DNA of 64,000 bases, from assembly GCA_964561545.1 (NCBI GenBank), contig CAZLQF010000002.1:100139-164138 (forward strand), read 5' to 3'. Each line of letters starts with the position of its first letter. Positions within the stretch are counted from its first letter, which is position 1. The position numbers and the translations under genes were made by a program. Below are positions 15,073-23,524 of this stretch, piece after piece. The notes below the pieces were generated by a model. It was given only the letters and a program-made list of their open reading frames with translations. It made no database searches and was not told where the DNA came from. Source of the DNA: CAZLQF01 sp964561545 (GTDB lineage Bacteria > Bacteroidota > Bacteroidia > CAILMK01 > CAYYUA01).

Positions 15073-16464
15073 CTAATACCCTAAAATTTCCATCATGGAT
15101 TCAGCACTTTGCTCTTCTGCAAATATTTGATACGTAAAAGACCCATCTATATCGCGATCAATCAATATATGTTGGGGACTTGGTACCAGGCAATGCTTCA
15201 ACCCTCCATAACCTGATAAGGAATCCTGATAAGCGCCGGTGTTAAAGAAACCAATAACCAGCGGATCGCTTGGTGGAAACTTGGGCAAAAAAACCTGGTT
15301 TTCATGCACTTCTGAATTGTAATAATCCATACTATCGCAAGTAAGCCCACCAAGGTTGACGCGTTGGTATTCCTGATCCCAATGATTAAGGGCTAAAAGA
15401 ATGAATCGTTGATCCTGGGCCCAACTATCAGGCAATGTAGTAATAAAGGAATTATCGATCATGTACCACAGCTCTGAGTCGTTTTGCTGCTTGGTACCCA
15501 GAATACTGAAAAGATTGGCGCCACTTTCAGCAACTGCATAGCTACCAAACTCGGTAAAAATATGAGGAGGAGCAACACCACGGTCTTCACAAACATTTTT
15601 AATGTTGGCAAGGATCTGCTCCACCATGTAGCGGTATTCGTAATCAAAGCTTATGGTATTGGGGAATGGAAATCCACCTCCGATGTCCAAAGAATCCAGC
15701 TCAGGGCATATTGCTTTTAAATCGCAATAAAGGTTAACGCACTTGTTCAATTCACTCCAATAATAGGCAGTATCTGTAATACCTGTATTTATGAAGAAAT
15801 GGAGCATCTTAAGTTGAACGTCCGGATTGCTTTGGATCCGGGCTTTGTAATAAGGAACAACGTCTTGGTAGCGAATGCCTAAACGCGATGTGTAAAACTC
15901 AAAATTGGGCTTCTCCTCTGCCGCAATTCGAATCCCACATTGGAAAGGTTCATTAACATGATCAAACAATTGATCCAATTCCTCAAGGTTATCTAAAATA
16001 GGCACCGTATTGGTAAAGCCACTGTTAATAAAATCTGCTATTTTGTTAATGTATAGTTCGCGTTTAAAACCATTGCATAAAATGAAGTTATTTTTCGGCA
16101 ACTTGCCCGCTTTATACAAATTGCTAAGTAGGTCCAGGTCAAAGGCTGAGGATGTTTCAATTTGAGCATCATGATCCAAAACTTCATTCAAAACGAATTT
16201 AAAATGGGAGCTCTTGGTGCAGTAGCTATAAGTGTAGGAAGCTTGATAATTTAATTTTTGCATTTTTTCATTAAACAGCCGTCTGGAGCTTTCTATTTGC
16301 TCCCCGATTTTAGGTAGATACGTCAGCTTTAAAGGCGTCCCGAATTTTTTAACCAATTCCATTAAAGGAATATTGTGAAAACGCAATCCTTCGTTATCAA
16401 GGTTGAATGACAATGCCGGCCATTCAAAGGTTTGCTCTATTAGGTCCTGATAGCGGTTTTTCAT
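15073..16464 (-). CDS. speA: Arginine decarboxylase (fold-III PLP, Bacteroidota type)
   Basis: A 463-aa PLP enzyme of the alanine-racemase-like decarboxylase family. It converts arginine to agmatine, the first step of putrescine/spermidine synthesis. The PLP lysine is in SYCTKSSHFKFVL (Lys84); LDIGGGFPFP forms the phosphate-binding loop and CDSMDYY supplies the catalytic Cys-Asp near the end. It is shorter than E. coli SpeA (about 660 aa) but typical for Bacteroidota biosynthetic arginine decarboxylases. A related diaminopimelate or ornithine decarboxylase is less likely. It is divergent from an arginase-family gene 45 bp away, so the pair probably shares a regulatory region. Confidence 0.85.
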   Translation of the reverse strand: MKNRYQDLIEQTFEWPALSFNLDNEGLRFHNIPLMELVKKFGTPLKLTYLPKIGEQIESSRRLFNEKMQKLNYQASYTYSYCTKSSHFKFVLNEVLDHDAQIETSSAFDLDLLSNLYKAGKLPKNNFILCNGFKRELYINKIADFINSGFTNTVPILDNLEELDQLFDHVNEPFQCGIRIAAEEKPNFEFYTSRLGIRYQDVVPYYKARIQSNPDVQLKMLHFFINTGITDTAYYWSELNKCVNLYCDLKAICPELDSLDIGGGFPFPNTISFDYEYRYMVEQILANIKNVCEDRGVAPPHIFTEFGSYAVAESGANLFSILGTKQQNDSELWYMIDNSFITTLPDSWAQDQRFILLALNHWDQEYQRVNLGGLTCDSMDYYNSEVHENQVFLPKFPPSDPLVIGFFNTGAYQDSLSGYGGLKHCLVPSPQHILIDRDIDGSFTYQIFAEEQSAESMMEILGY

Positions 16465-16509
16465 TTATTTTTTTTGATTTTTGTTCACCTTCAAAGAAAA
16501 TGACTATCT

Positions 16510-17448
16510 ATGAATAACATGAATTTTGTCGTTTGTAATTCCGAACTTGGAGCTGGAACCAGAGGGGCAAGCTTAGGGCCTGAAGCCATAAGAATAAGCG
16601 CCTTCACCAAAGGCCACAATTATTTCAACCTATATCCTGCTTACCACATTCCTACTCCCATAACCACATCAAAACATGCTAACAAAGCTTCTATAGATTA
16701 TCTTTATGAATTAATTCCCTTGTATGAAAACATCCATTATCACCTTGGAGGCCTCCTCAATGAAAAAGACCGCCAAATCATTTTTTCAGGGGACCACTCC
16801 AATGCTGCCGCTTTAATTGGTGCCGTTAAAAATAGATATCCGGACCAAAAAATTGGGGTGATCTGGATTGATGCCCACGGTGATCTTCATACACCTTATA
16901 CTTCACCTTCCGGTAATGTTCATGGAATGCCCGTTGGCAATTTACTTGGAATTGATAATACCCCCAATAAGAAAAGGGAATTAACCCAAAACCAGGCACA
17001 ATCCTGGGAAAAATTAAAAAAGGCCGGAAGCGCCAATATTTGTCCAAAAATTGATCCCGAAGATATTTATTTTATTGACCTCAGGGATCTTGAACAAGAA
17101 GAATGGGATCTGATCAACCATCATCAAATAAAGCATTTTACGCCAAAGGATCGAGCTTCCAGCGGTATTGAAACCATCGTTCATCAGGTTAGGGAACATT
17201 TCCGGGATTACGATCAGATTTATATTTCTTTTGATGTGGACAGCCTGGATGGTGATCTCGCCCATGGTACTGGTACACCTGTCAAAAATGGTTTATCCTA
17301 TGAAGACGCTGAATACCTTTTAAAGGCATTTTGGCAAATGCCCAATTGCAACTTTCTGGAATTTACAGAAATCAACCCGCTATTGGATACCAAAAATACC
17401 GTAGCAGATCATGTTACTGATCTCCTTAATAAATTGGTTGAGGATTAA
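16510..17448 (+). CDS. Arginase/agmatinase family ureohydrolase
   Basis: A 312-aa dinuclear manganese hydrolase that cuts urea from a guanidino compound. The metal-site motifs are intact: SGDHS (93-97), WIDAHGDLHTP (119-129) and SFDVDSLD (about 238-245). The loop SGNVHGMP (134-141) resembles the arginase substrate loop more than agmatinase. An arginine decarboxylase gene lies back to back 45 bp upstream, so agmatine would also be a sensible substrate. An internal ~35-residue insertion (TPNKKRELTQNQAQSWEKLK) after LLGID is unusual for arginase. The substrate cannot be settled from sequence. Confidence 0.85.
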   Translation: MNNMNFVVCNSELGAGTRGASLGPEAIRISAFTKGHNYFNLYPAYHIPTPITTSKHANKASIDYLYELIPLYENIHYHLGGLLNEKDRQIIFSGDHSNAAALIGAVKNRYPDQKIGVIWIDAHGDLHTPYTSPSGNVHGMPVGNLLGIDNTPNKKRELTQNQAQSWEKLKKAGSANICPKIDPEDIYFIDLRDLEQEEWDLINHHQIKHFTPKDRASSGIETIVHQVREHFRDYDQIYISFDVDSLDGDLAHGTGTPVKNGLSYEDAEYLLKAFWQMPNCNFLEFTEINPLLDTKNTVADHVTDLLNKLVED

Positions 17449-17748
17449 GCTTCATATTTTTAAATTTTTAAGCATTGAAGTTAAGATCGAGGATGAGCTC
17501 CTGGGTTAAGCCAAGGACAAGCATATTGTAAACCTTGATTTAAAATTGGTCCACTTTAAAGGATACGCTTATTTATAAACTGGAAAGGAAAGTTGGAAAC
17601 AATGTTTTTTTCCATTTTATGGCTTTTTACTTTCAGCATTTTACAGATGCGTTTCTTGAGAAAAACTTAGGCACCAATCCATTGAAATTGTATTTCCATA
17701 GTTTCTCTGCAATTTTGGCGCTCAATTAAACGACTAATCATTGAGGTT
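17449..17748 (+). other. Intergenic stretch with a possible gene remnant
   Basis: 300 bp without an intact gene. From 17620 one frame reads MAFYFQHFTDAFLEKN and continues GTNPLKLYFHSFSAILALN to a stop at about 17728. This is more protein-like than random AT-rich sequence, while upstream frames are closed. It may be the end of a decayed gene. No hairpin terminator was seen after the ureohydrolase. Confidence 0.3.
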
Positions 17749-19077
17749 ATGAACAAAATTCTGATACTTGGCGCGGGAAGAAGCACCTACTTCCTCATCA
17801 AGTATTTAACCAAAAAAGCAAAAGAAAATGGTTGGTCCATCACCGTAGTAGATTTAACAGAGGCCAACTTTGAAGGTTTGGAGGGCAATGGAACGATTAC
17901 CTTCATGATCAAAGACATCAAAAATGACAAAATCAGGAAGGAACTTATAGAAAGTCACGATGTGGTAATTTCCATGGTTCCCCCGCCCATCCATCCCATC
18001 ATAGCCAATGATTGTCTTCAATACCACACCCATTTGCTTACGGCTTCTTACATGAGTGAGGAAATCCGAAACATGCATGGTAAAGCTCAGAAGCGGGGAT
18101 TATTGTTTTTAAAAGAGATTGGGCTGGATCCCGGTATTGACCACATGTCAGCCAAAAAACTGATCGACCACATTCATGAACAAGGTGGTAAGATCCACTC
18201 CTTTAAATCCTATACAGGAGGTTTGATAGCACCAGCATCAGATGACAATCCTTGGCATTACAAGATCAGCTGGAACCCCATGAACATTGTAAAAGCTGGA
18301 CAGGGTACGGCTCAACACCTTTCTAATAAGCAAATAAAACTTGTACCCTACCAGCAGTTATTCAACCGGACTAATAAGGTTGAGATACCCGGTTATGGTA
18401 GCTTTGAAACGTATTTTAATCGAAACAGCCTTAATTACCAAAGCTTTTACGAATTGGATGAAACATCTGAAATGGCTCGCGGTACCATCAGAAAACAAGG
18501 GTTTTGCTCAGCCTGGCATCAAGTGGTACAATTGGGATTGACGGATGATGATTACTCAATGAACTGGACAGGATATACTTATCATGACTTCCTGAATACT
18601 TTTTTAGACAACCGCGACCTTCCTTTGGAAACAAAAGTAGCCGATCTTTTGAAACTTGACCCTGAGGGTGAAGATATGGCCAGGTTGAAGTGGCTTGGCT
18701 TATTTAACAACAACCCCTTGCCCATCCAGGAAGGCTCACCTGCTGAAGTCCTCCGACAGATATTGATGGATAAAATGTCCATGAAAAGTGACGACCGCGA
18801 CCTGATCGTAATGGTTCATTTTATAGATTATGAAGTCAATGGAAAATCAAAAAGGTTGAAAAGCTGGTTAACTTTAGAAGGGGATGATGGAATCAAAACA
18901 GCCATGGCTAAAACAGTAGGGTTACCATTGGCCATAGCAGCAACCAAGCTCATGGAAGGCCAATTTGATTTAGCTGGAGCCCACATACCAGTTAAGCCAT
19001 CAATTTACCAACCTGTCATCGAAGCACTTTACGATGAGGGAATCGTATTTAAAGAAGAGGAGATTGACCTCAATTAA
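17749..19077 (+). CDS. Saccharopine dehydrogenase/reductase family protein
   Basis: A 442-aa protein with an N-terminal Rossmann fold (KILILGAGRSTYFLIKYL) and the LYS9-like catalytic domain: LLFLKEIGLDPGIDHMSAKK, FKSYTGGLIAPASDDNPW, YKISWNPMNIVKAGQGTA and IPGYGSFETYFNR...RGTIRKQGFCSAWH. The known reaction links glutamate and aminoadipate semialdehyde through saccharopine; in bacteria this is usually lysine catabolism. Carboxy(nor)spermidine dehydrogenase is a cousin of similar size, and polyamine genes sit just upstream, but the DNPW and GIDH motifs favour the saccharopine group. It appears to be transcribed alone, or to read into ftsX 61 bp downstream. Confidence 0.85.
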   Translation: MNKILILGAGRSTYFLIKYLTKKAKENGWSITVVDLTEANFEGLEGNGTITFMIKDIKNDKIRKELIESHDVVISMVPPPIHPIIANDCLQYHTHLLTASYMSEEIRNMHGKAQKRGLLFLKEIGLDPGIDHMSAKKLIDHIHEQGGKIHSFKSYTGGLIAPASDDNPWHYKISWNPMNIVKAGQGTAQHLSNKQIKLVPYQQLFNRTNKVEIPGYGSFETYFNRNSLNYQSFYELDETSEMARGTIRKQGFCSAWHQVVQLGLTDDDYSMNWTGYTYHDFLNTFLDNRDLPLETKVADLLKLDPEGEDMARLKWLGLFNNNPLPIQEGSPAEVLRQILMDKMSMKSDDRDLIVMVHFIDYEVNGKSKRLKSWLTLEGDDGIKTAMAKTVGLPLAIAATKLMEGQFDLAGAHIPVKPSIYQPVIEALYDEGIVFKEEEIDLN

Positions 19078-19138
19078 AATGTAATTAAGAGATTTGTAAA
19101 GCTTTTAGATTTAAATCTTAACATTCAAAGAAGTCAAA

Positions 19139-20002
19139 TTGAGCAAAGCCAAAACCCGTAAAAGACGCGTATCATATATTCCTACAATCGTTAGCATTAC
19201 CTTGGTACTATTTCTAATTGGGATTTTTGGCTTGCTGGTATTTTCTGCCAATCAACTGCAAACGTACTTGAAAGAAAATGTTCAGGTTAGTGTGCTTTTT
19301 ATGGAGGATGCGCATGAACCCGATATTCTTAAGTTAAAAACTTCTCTTGAGCGAGAGCCGCATGTTAAGGAGGTCAAATTCATCAGTAAAGAACAAGCCA
19401 AATCTGAAATGAAAGAGAACCTTGGTGAAAATGCTTTGGAAATCCTCGGTTACAATCCTTTTCCACCCTCACTTGACGTCTTCTTTGAAGCTGAATACGC
19501 CCAAGCTGACAGTATCATGGCCTTTAAGCAGGCAATGGAAGAAAAACAAGCTGTTAAAGAGGTTTATTACCAGAAAACCCTTATTGAAAACATTGAACAA
19601 AATGTGAAGATGGTGGGTGCTGTAATTTTGGTATTGGCCGTAATCTTTTTACTAATCGCTATAGCCTTCATCAACAGTACTATTAGGCTTTCTCTGTATT
19701 CTAAGCGATTTTTGATCAAAACCATGCAACTCATCGGTGCTACTTGGTGGTTCATTCGAAAGCCATTCATTTTACGTGCTGTTTTACACGGATTTCTTAG
19801 TGCCATTTTTGCAGCTTTACTGCTTGCTGGCTCAATGTACATCATTAAAAGGCAATTCCCATTCCTCAACCTTTTTCAAAACTATGAATTTTATGCAATT
19901 TTGTTTGGGCTTATGATGGTATTGGGAATACTTATTGCTGGAATTACCAGCTTTTTCAGTGTTAATAAATACCTTCGCATGCGATTGGAAGATTTGTATT
20001 AA
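19139..20002 (+). CDS. ftsX: Cell division protein FtsX
   Basis: A 287-aa inner-membrane protein that partners the ATPase FtsE and controls peptidoglycan hydrolases at the septum. One TM helix lies near residue 15-38 and three more in the C-terminal half, with a large periplasmic loop between (VSVLFMEDAHEPDILKLKTSL ... NPFPPSLDVFFEAEYAQ). NPFPPS and the IRLSLYSKRFLIKTMQLIGAT cytoplasmic loop are family markers. It starts at TTG (19139), preceded by AAAGAAG, because no ATG occurs near the expected N-terminus. ftsE is not next to it, which is common in Bacteroidota. It heads the cluster ftsX-DUF3098-uppP-truB-ribF. Confidence 0.95.
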   Translation: MSKAKTRKRRVSYIPTIVSITLVLFLIGIFGLLVFSANQLQTYLKENVQVSVLFMEDAHEPDILKLKTSLEREPHVKEVKFISKEQAKSEMKENLGENALEILGYNPFPPSLDVFFEAEYAQADSIMAFKQAMEEKQAVKEVYYQKTLIENIEQNVKMVGAVILVLAVIFLLIAIAFINSTIRLSLYSKRFLIKTMQLIGATWWFIRKPFILRAVLHGFLSAIFAALLLAGSMYIIKRQFPFLNLFQNYEFYAILFGLMMVLGILIAGITSFFSVNKYLRMRLEDLY

Positions 20003-20018
20003 AAGATAAATCGATCAT

Positions 20019-20315
20019 ATGGCCAACCAACGGACAAAACCAAAAAAGGGAACCGGAAAGGCAGAGACAAGGTCTTACAAGCAACAAGACAAGGTCACTG
20101 CTAAAAAAGCTAAGCAACAAGATCTGGAAATTCCACTTGGTAAAGAAAATTACATCATGATGGCCATTGGTTTTGCCGTCATTATTTTAGGTTACATCAT
20201 CATGGCTGGTGATGAAAATATTTACAACCAGTGGAAGATATCCGTTTCGGTTATTCTGGTTATGTTTGGCTACCTTTTAGAAATCTATGCTATTATGAAA
20301 CCACCCAAAAAATAA
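20019..20315 (+). CDS. DUF3098 family membrane protein
   Basis: A 98-aa protein with a basic, lysine-rich N-terminal half (about 40 residues, RTKPKKGTGKAETRSYKQ) and two TM helices (YIMMAIGFAVIILGYIIMAG and the KISVSVILVMFGYLLEIYAIM region). DUF3098 proteins are conserved in Bacteroidota between ftsX and uppP, as here. The gene starts 17 bp after ftsX, so it may assist FtsX or UppP at the membrane; the function is unknown. Confidence 0.9.
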   Translation: MANQRTKPKKGTGKAETRSYKQQDKVTAKKAKQQDLEIPLGKENYIMMAIGFAVIILGYIIMAGDENIYNQWKISVSVILVMFGYLLEIYAIMKPPKK

Positions 20316-20409
20316 TAATGGGGAATACGTATTTTAGTAAGGTAATGAAGCATCTATTGTATTACTATTTACTAAAACCTTATTTCCACTACACTACGAC
20401 TAAATTTTC

Positions 20410-21207
20410 ATGTCCGTATTAGAAGCTTTATTACTGGGGATTATTCAAGGTTTGACGGAGTTTCTTCCGGTTAGTAGCAGCGGTCACATTGAATTGGGCA
20501 AAATTCTCTTAAACATAGAACCGGGCGATAACCTTGCTTTTTCTGTAATTGTACATGGCGCAACTGTTTTAAGTACCGTTGTTGTTTTCAGGCAAGACCT
20601 GTTCAAACTTCTTAAAAATGGCATTGGTTTTCAGTGGAACCCGGATTCAAGGTACATCCTTTTATTGGTATTTTCCATGTTACCGGTCATGGTAGTTGGC
20701 ATCTTTTGGGAATCAGAAATTGAATCATTCTTTTCCGGACGGCTGTTGTTGGTAGGTTTAATGCTTTTAATTACAGCCACCATCTTATTTTTGACACGTT
20801 TTTCTGGCAAGCACAATAAAGATGTGGGTTTTGGGCATGCTTTGTTAATTGGTATTGCACAAACCATCGCTGTTATGCCAGGAATTTCCAGATCCGGAGC
20901 CACCATTGGTACGGCCTTGATTTTAGGCATTAAGAAAGATGAGGCTACCAGGTTCTCCTTCCTAATGGTACTTTTGCCCATCATTGGTGCCACGATTCTT
21001 AAAGTTAAGGACATTGCAGAAGCACCGGCCCAGTACTCCTCGGAAGTAATGCCACTCATTGTAGGTTTTTTTGGTGCCTTTATTGCTGGACTTTTTGCTT
21101 GTAAATGGATGATCGCATTGGTAAGAAGCGGTAAGATCATCTATTTTGCGCTTTATTGTTTTGTTGTTGGCATGATTGCCATTATCGGGAGCTTTATGGT
21201 TGCTTGA
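20410..21207 (+). CDS. uppP: Undecaprenyl-diphosphatase
   Basis: A 265-aa polytopic membrane enzyme (BacA/UppP) that dephosphorylates undecaprenyl pyrophosphate, recycling the lipid carrier for peptidoglycan and surface polysaccharides. The two signature loops are present: GIIQGLTEFLPVSSSGHIELG at about 10-30 (catalytic Glu and Ser/His) and MPGISRSGATIGTALILG at about 156-173 (phosphate-binding Arg). About eight hydrophobic segments, full length. It follows DUF3098 after 94 bp and precedes truB in the conserved Bacteroidota order. Confidence 0.96.
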   Translation: MSVLEALLLGIIQGLTEFLPVSSSGHIELGKILLNIEPGDNLAFSVIVHGATVLSTVVVFRQDLFKLLKNGIGFQWNPDSRYILLLVFSMLPVMVVGIFWESEIESFFSGRLLLVGLMLLITATILFLTRFSGKHNKDVGFGHALLIGIAQTIAVMPGISRSGATIGTALILGIKKDEATRFSFLMVLLPIIGATILKVKDIAEAPAQYSSEVMPLIVGFFGAFIAGLFACKWMIALVRSGKIIYFALYCFVVGMIAIIGSFMVA

Positions 21208-21282
21208 CTTCCACGAAGCGACACAAGTTTGTTACATTTGAGTTTTATCTGAACATAACCCTTTAAAGCATACTTAATAAGT

Positions 21283-22005
21283 ATGATCACAAAAAAATCA
21301 AGCCCTGAATCAATAGGTGATTTCAACAATGGTGAAGTGATCCTAATAGATAAACCGCGAGGCTATACTTCTTTTGATATCGTTAAAAAAGTAAGAAAGG
21401 CCTACCCAGGGTACGTTAAAAAAATCGGCCATGCAGGTACGCTCGACCCAATGGCAACTGGCCTTCTTATTTTATGTTGTGGTAAAATGACCAAGCAAAT
21501 TCAGGAATTTCAAAATAAAGCCAAGACTTATCAAGGAACGATGATGCTGGGAGGGGAAACCGCCTCATTTGATGCAGATACTGAGATCACCCAAACATTT
21601 GATACAGACCATTTAACTGAAGCAAGTTTAAAAGCCATTGCTCAAAATTTCATCGGATCCATTGAACAAGTGCCACCCCAATATTCCGCTGTGAAAGTAG
21701 AAGGCAAAAGGGCTTATGATTCGGCAAGGAAAGGAGAGAAAGTTCAAATTGATGCAAAAACGGTTAACGTTTACGATTTTCAATTAACATCCATTAATCT
21801 TCCTGAAGTAACTTTTAAAGTTCAATGTAGCAAAGGTACCTTCATTCGTTCCATAGCTCGGGATTTTGGTCAAGCACTTAACAATGGGGGTTATTTAACC
21901 AGCCTAAGGCGTACCGCGATTGGGGATTACCAAGTGGAAGATGCTTTGGCGCTTGAAGCAATCCAAGCTTTATTTGTAGATGCCAAAACCAATATCGATG
22001 TTTAA
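21283..22005 (+). CDS. truB: tRNA pseudouridine(55) synthase
   Basis: A 240-aa cytoplasmic enzyme making pseudouridine 55 in the tRNA T-loop. The catalytic motif GHAGTLDPMATG has the nucleophile Asp55. Other family blocks are VILIDKPRGYTSFDIV at the N-terminus, PQYSAVKVEGKRAYDSARKG and CSKGTFIRSIARDFGQ. The short C-terminal end lacks a PUA domain, as usual for Bacteroidota TruB. It lies between uppP and ribF; the truB-ribF neighbourhood is widely conserved. Confidence 0.96.
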   Translation: MITKKSSPESIGDFNNGEVILIDKPRGYTSFDIVKKVRKAYPGYVKKIGHAGTLDPMATGLLILCCGKMTKQIQEFQNKAKTYQGTMMLGGETASFDADTEITQTFDTDHLTEASLKAIAQNFIGSIEQVPPQYSAVKVEGKRAYDSARKGEKVQIDAKTVNVYDFQLTSINLPEVTFKVQCSKGTFIRSIARDFGQALNNGGYLTSLRRTAIGDYQVEDALALEAIQALFVDAKTNIDV

Positions 22006-22043
22006 AGTACCAGGTAAGGAAGTGGGAATCAAAAACGGACTCA

Positions 22044-22991
22044 ATGCGCGTATTTCGAGGGTTTAAAAATTATTCCAGGGTCAAAAATCCGATCGTAACC
22101 ATAGGTACGTTTGATGGTGTTCATATCGGGCATCAAAAAATTTTGAACCGCCTTAATGCCTTAGCAACCGAATATGAGGGTGAAAGTCTTTTAATGACTT
22201 TTTGGCCGCATCCAAGGCTTGTGTTGGAGCAAGCCGATAATTCGCTTCGGCTGCTTAATACGCTGGATGAAAAAATCGAACTGTTAGAACATTATGGCCT
22301 CGACAATTTACTGGTTGTTCCATTCACCAATGAGTTTTCCCGGCTTTCTGCCATGGAATTCATAAGGGACATTTTGATCAATACCATTGGCACGAAAGTA
22401 CTTGTAATAGGTCATGACCACAGATTTGGTAAAAACCGCGAAGGTTCTTTTAGTGACCTTCAAGAATGTGCGCCAACGTTCAACTATGAGCTTGAAGAAA
22501 TTCCACCCCAAGAGGTGAACGAGGTGCCGGTGAGCTCAACCAAAATAAGAAAAGCCCTTTTAGAAGGAAATGTTGAGCAAGCCAATGCTTTTTTGGGACA
22601 TTACTACCTTATGAAAGGACATGTTGAAATGGGAGATCAATTGGGCAGAACCATCAATTATCCTACTGCCAACATTGGCATTGAAGAATCCGTTAAGTTG
22701 ATCCCTGCCGAAGGTGTTTACTTGGTGCAGGTTACAGTGGATCAAGAACAATATTACGGCATGTTGAACATTGGCAATAGGCCAACTGTAAGTTCAAACG
22801 GTGAGCACCGAATTGAGGTGAACATTTTTGACTTTGATAAAGACATTTACGACAAACCAATCGATGTAGAATTTATGGCCTGGCTTCGAGCGGACGACCA
22901 TTACCCAAGCCTTGAAGCACTTAAAGAACAATTGAATAAAGATAAAACTAATGCACTTAATAAGATCAAGGAATTGGACACTTCAAGCTAA
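22044..22991 (+). CDS. ribF: Bifunctional riboflavin kinase / FAD synthetase
   Basis: A 315-aa enzyme turning riboflavin into FMN and then FAD. The N-terminal nucleotidyltransferase domain (about 1-180) has GTFDGVHIGHQKIL (21-34), GHDHRFGKNREG and VSSTKIRKAL (SSTKIR). The C-terminal riboflavin kinase domain (about 185-310) has GRTINYPTANI, GVYLVQV, YGMLNIGNRPTV and IEVNIFDFDKDIY. Both domains are complete. It starts 38 bp after truB and closes the ftsX-to-ribF cluster; a minus-strand gene follows convergently. Confidence 0.96.
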   Translation: MRVFRGFKNYSRVKNPIVTIGTFDGVHIGHQKILNRLNALATEYEGESLLMTFWPHPRLVLEQADNSLRLLNTLDEKIELLEHYGLDNLLVVPFTNEFSRLSAMEFIRDILINTIGTKVLVIGHDHRFGKNREGSFSDLQECAPTFNYELEEIPPQEVNEVPVSSTKIRKALLEGNVEQANAFLGHYYLMKGHVEMGDQLGRTINYPTANIGIEESVKLIPAEGVYLVQVTVDQEQYYGMLNIGNRPTVSSNGEHRIEVNIFDFDKDIYDKPIDVEFMAWLRADDHYPSLEALKEQLNKDKTNALNKIKELDTSS

Positions 22992-23029
22992 AAACTGGTA
23001 AAATGGAATCCTAAAATAAATTTCCTAAG

Positions 23030-23434
23030 CTAATCCTGCGCTGGCTCTAGTTTATTCACTAAAATTTTTACATTGCTTGCTATAAGATCACGCACTTTTC
23101 TATATTCCTTGAGGTCTAGATCTTTAGGATTCGGAAGGTCCCACTCTAAACGCTTTTTAGCAGGTATTGAGGTATATTCATCTCTTGTTCCCATGCTCAC
23201 GACATAATCAAATTCCAAATCAGGCAATTCATTGATTAAGGTAGGCACTTGTCCTGAAATATCGTACCCACACTCTTTCATGGCTTCTACGGCCATTGGG
23301 TTTACCTTTTCTACGGGATTGATACCAGCACTATAAACTTCTACATGATCTCCGCCATATATACGAGCAAATGCCTCTGCCATTTGGGTACGATTGGCAT
23401 TTTCGATACAAAGGAATAGCAATTTGGCCATCAT
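23030..23434 (-). CDS. Low-molecular-weight phosphatase / arsenate reductase-like protein
   Basis: A 134-aa member of the LMW protein-tyrosine-phosphatase superfamily. The P-loop CIENANRT (Cys9, Arg15) fits CX5R(S/T), and DLPNPKDLD near residue 106 supplies the general-acid Asp. The thioredoxin-linked arsenate reductases also need two resolving Cys around residue 80-90. Those are missing; the only other Cys is in ECGY (about residue 55). It may therefore be a phosphatase or a thiol-dependent reductase. No ars genes are nearby. ATG at 23434 or 23431 are both usable starts. Confidence 0.8.
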   Translation of the reverse strand: MMAKLLFLCIENANRTQMAEAFARIYGGDHVEVYSAGINPVEKVNPMAVEAMKECGYDISGQVPTLINELPDLEFDYVVSMGTRDEYTSIPAKKRLEWDLPNPKDLDLKEYRKVRDLIASNVKILVNKLEPAQD

Positions 23435-23524
23435 GCTATCTTTAATAAGTTCCCTTCAGTATTTTAAGTATACAAATATATATTAAATGTTAAGTAATCC
23501 ATTAAATTCTTAAATATTTGTTAT

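Noticed and set aside
20631..21140. 169-aa ORF antisense to uppP
   Set aside because: It is the reverse-strand shadow of a conserved membrane enzyme; no homology-like pattern.
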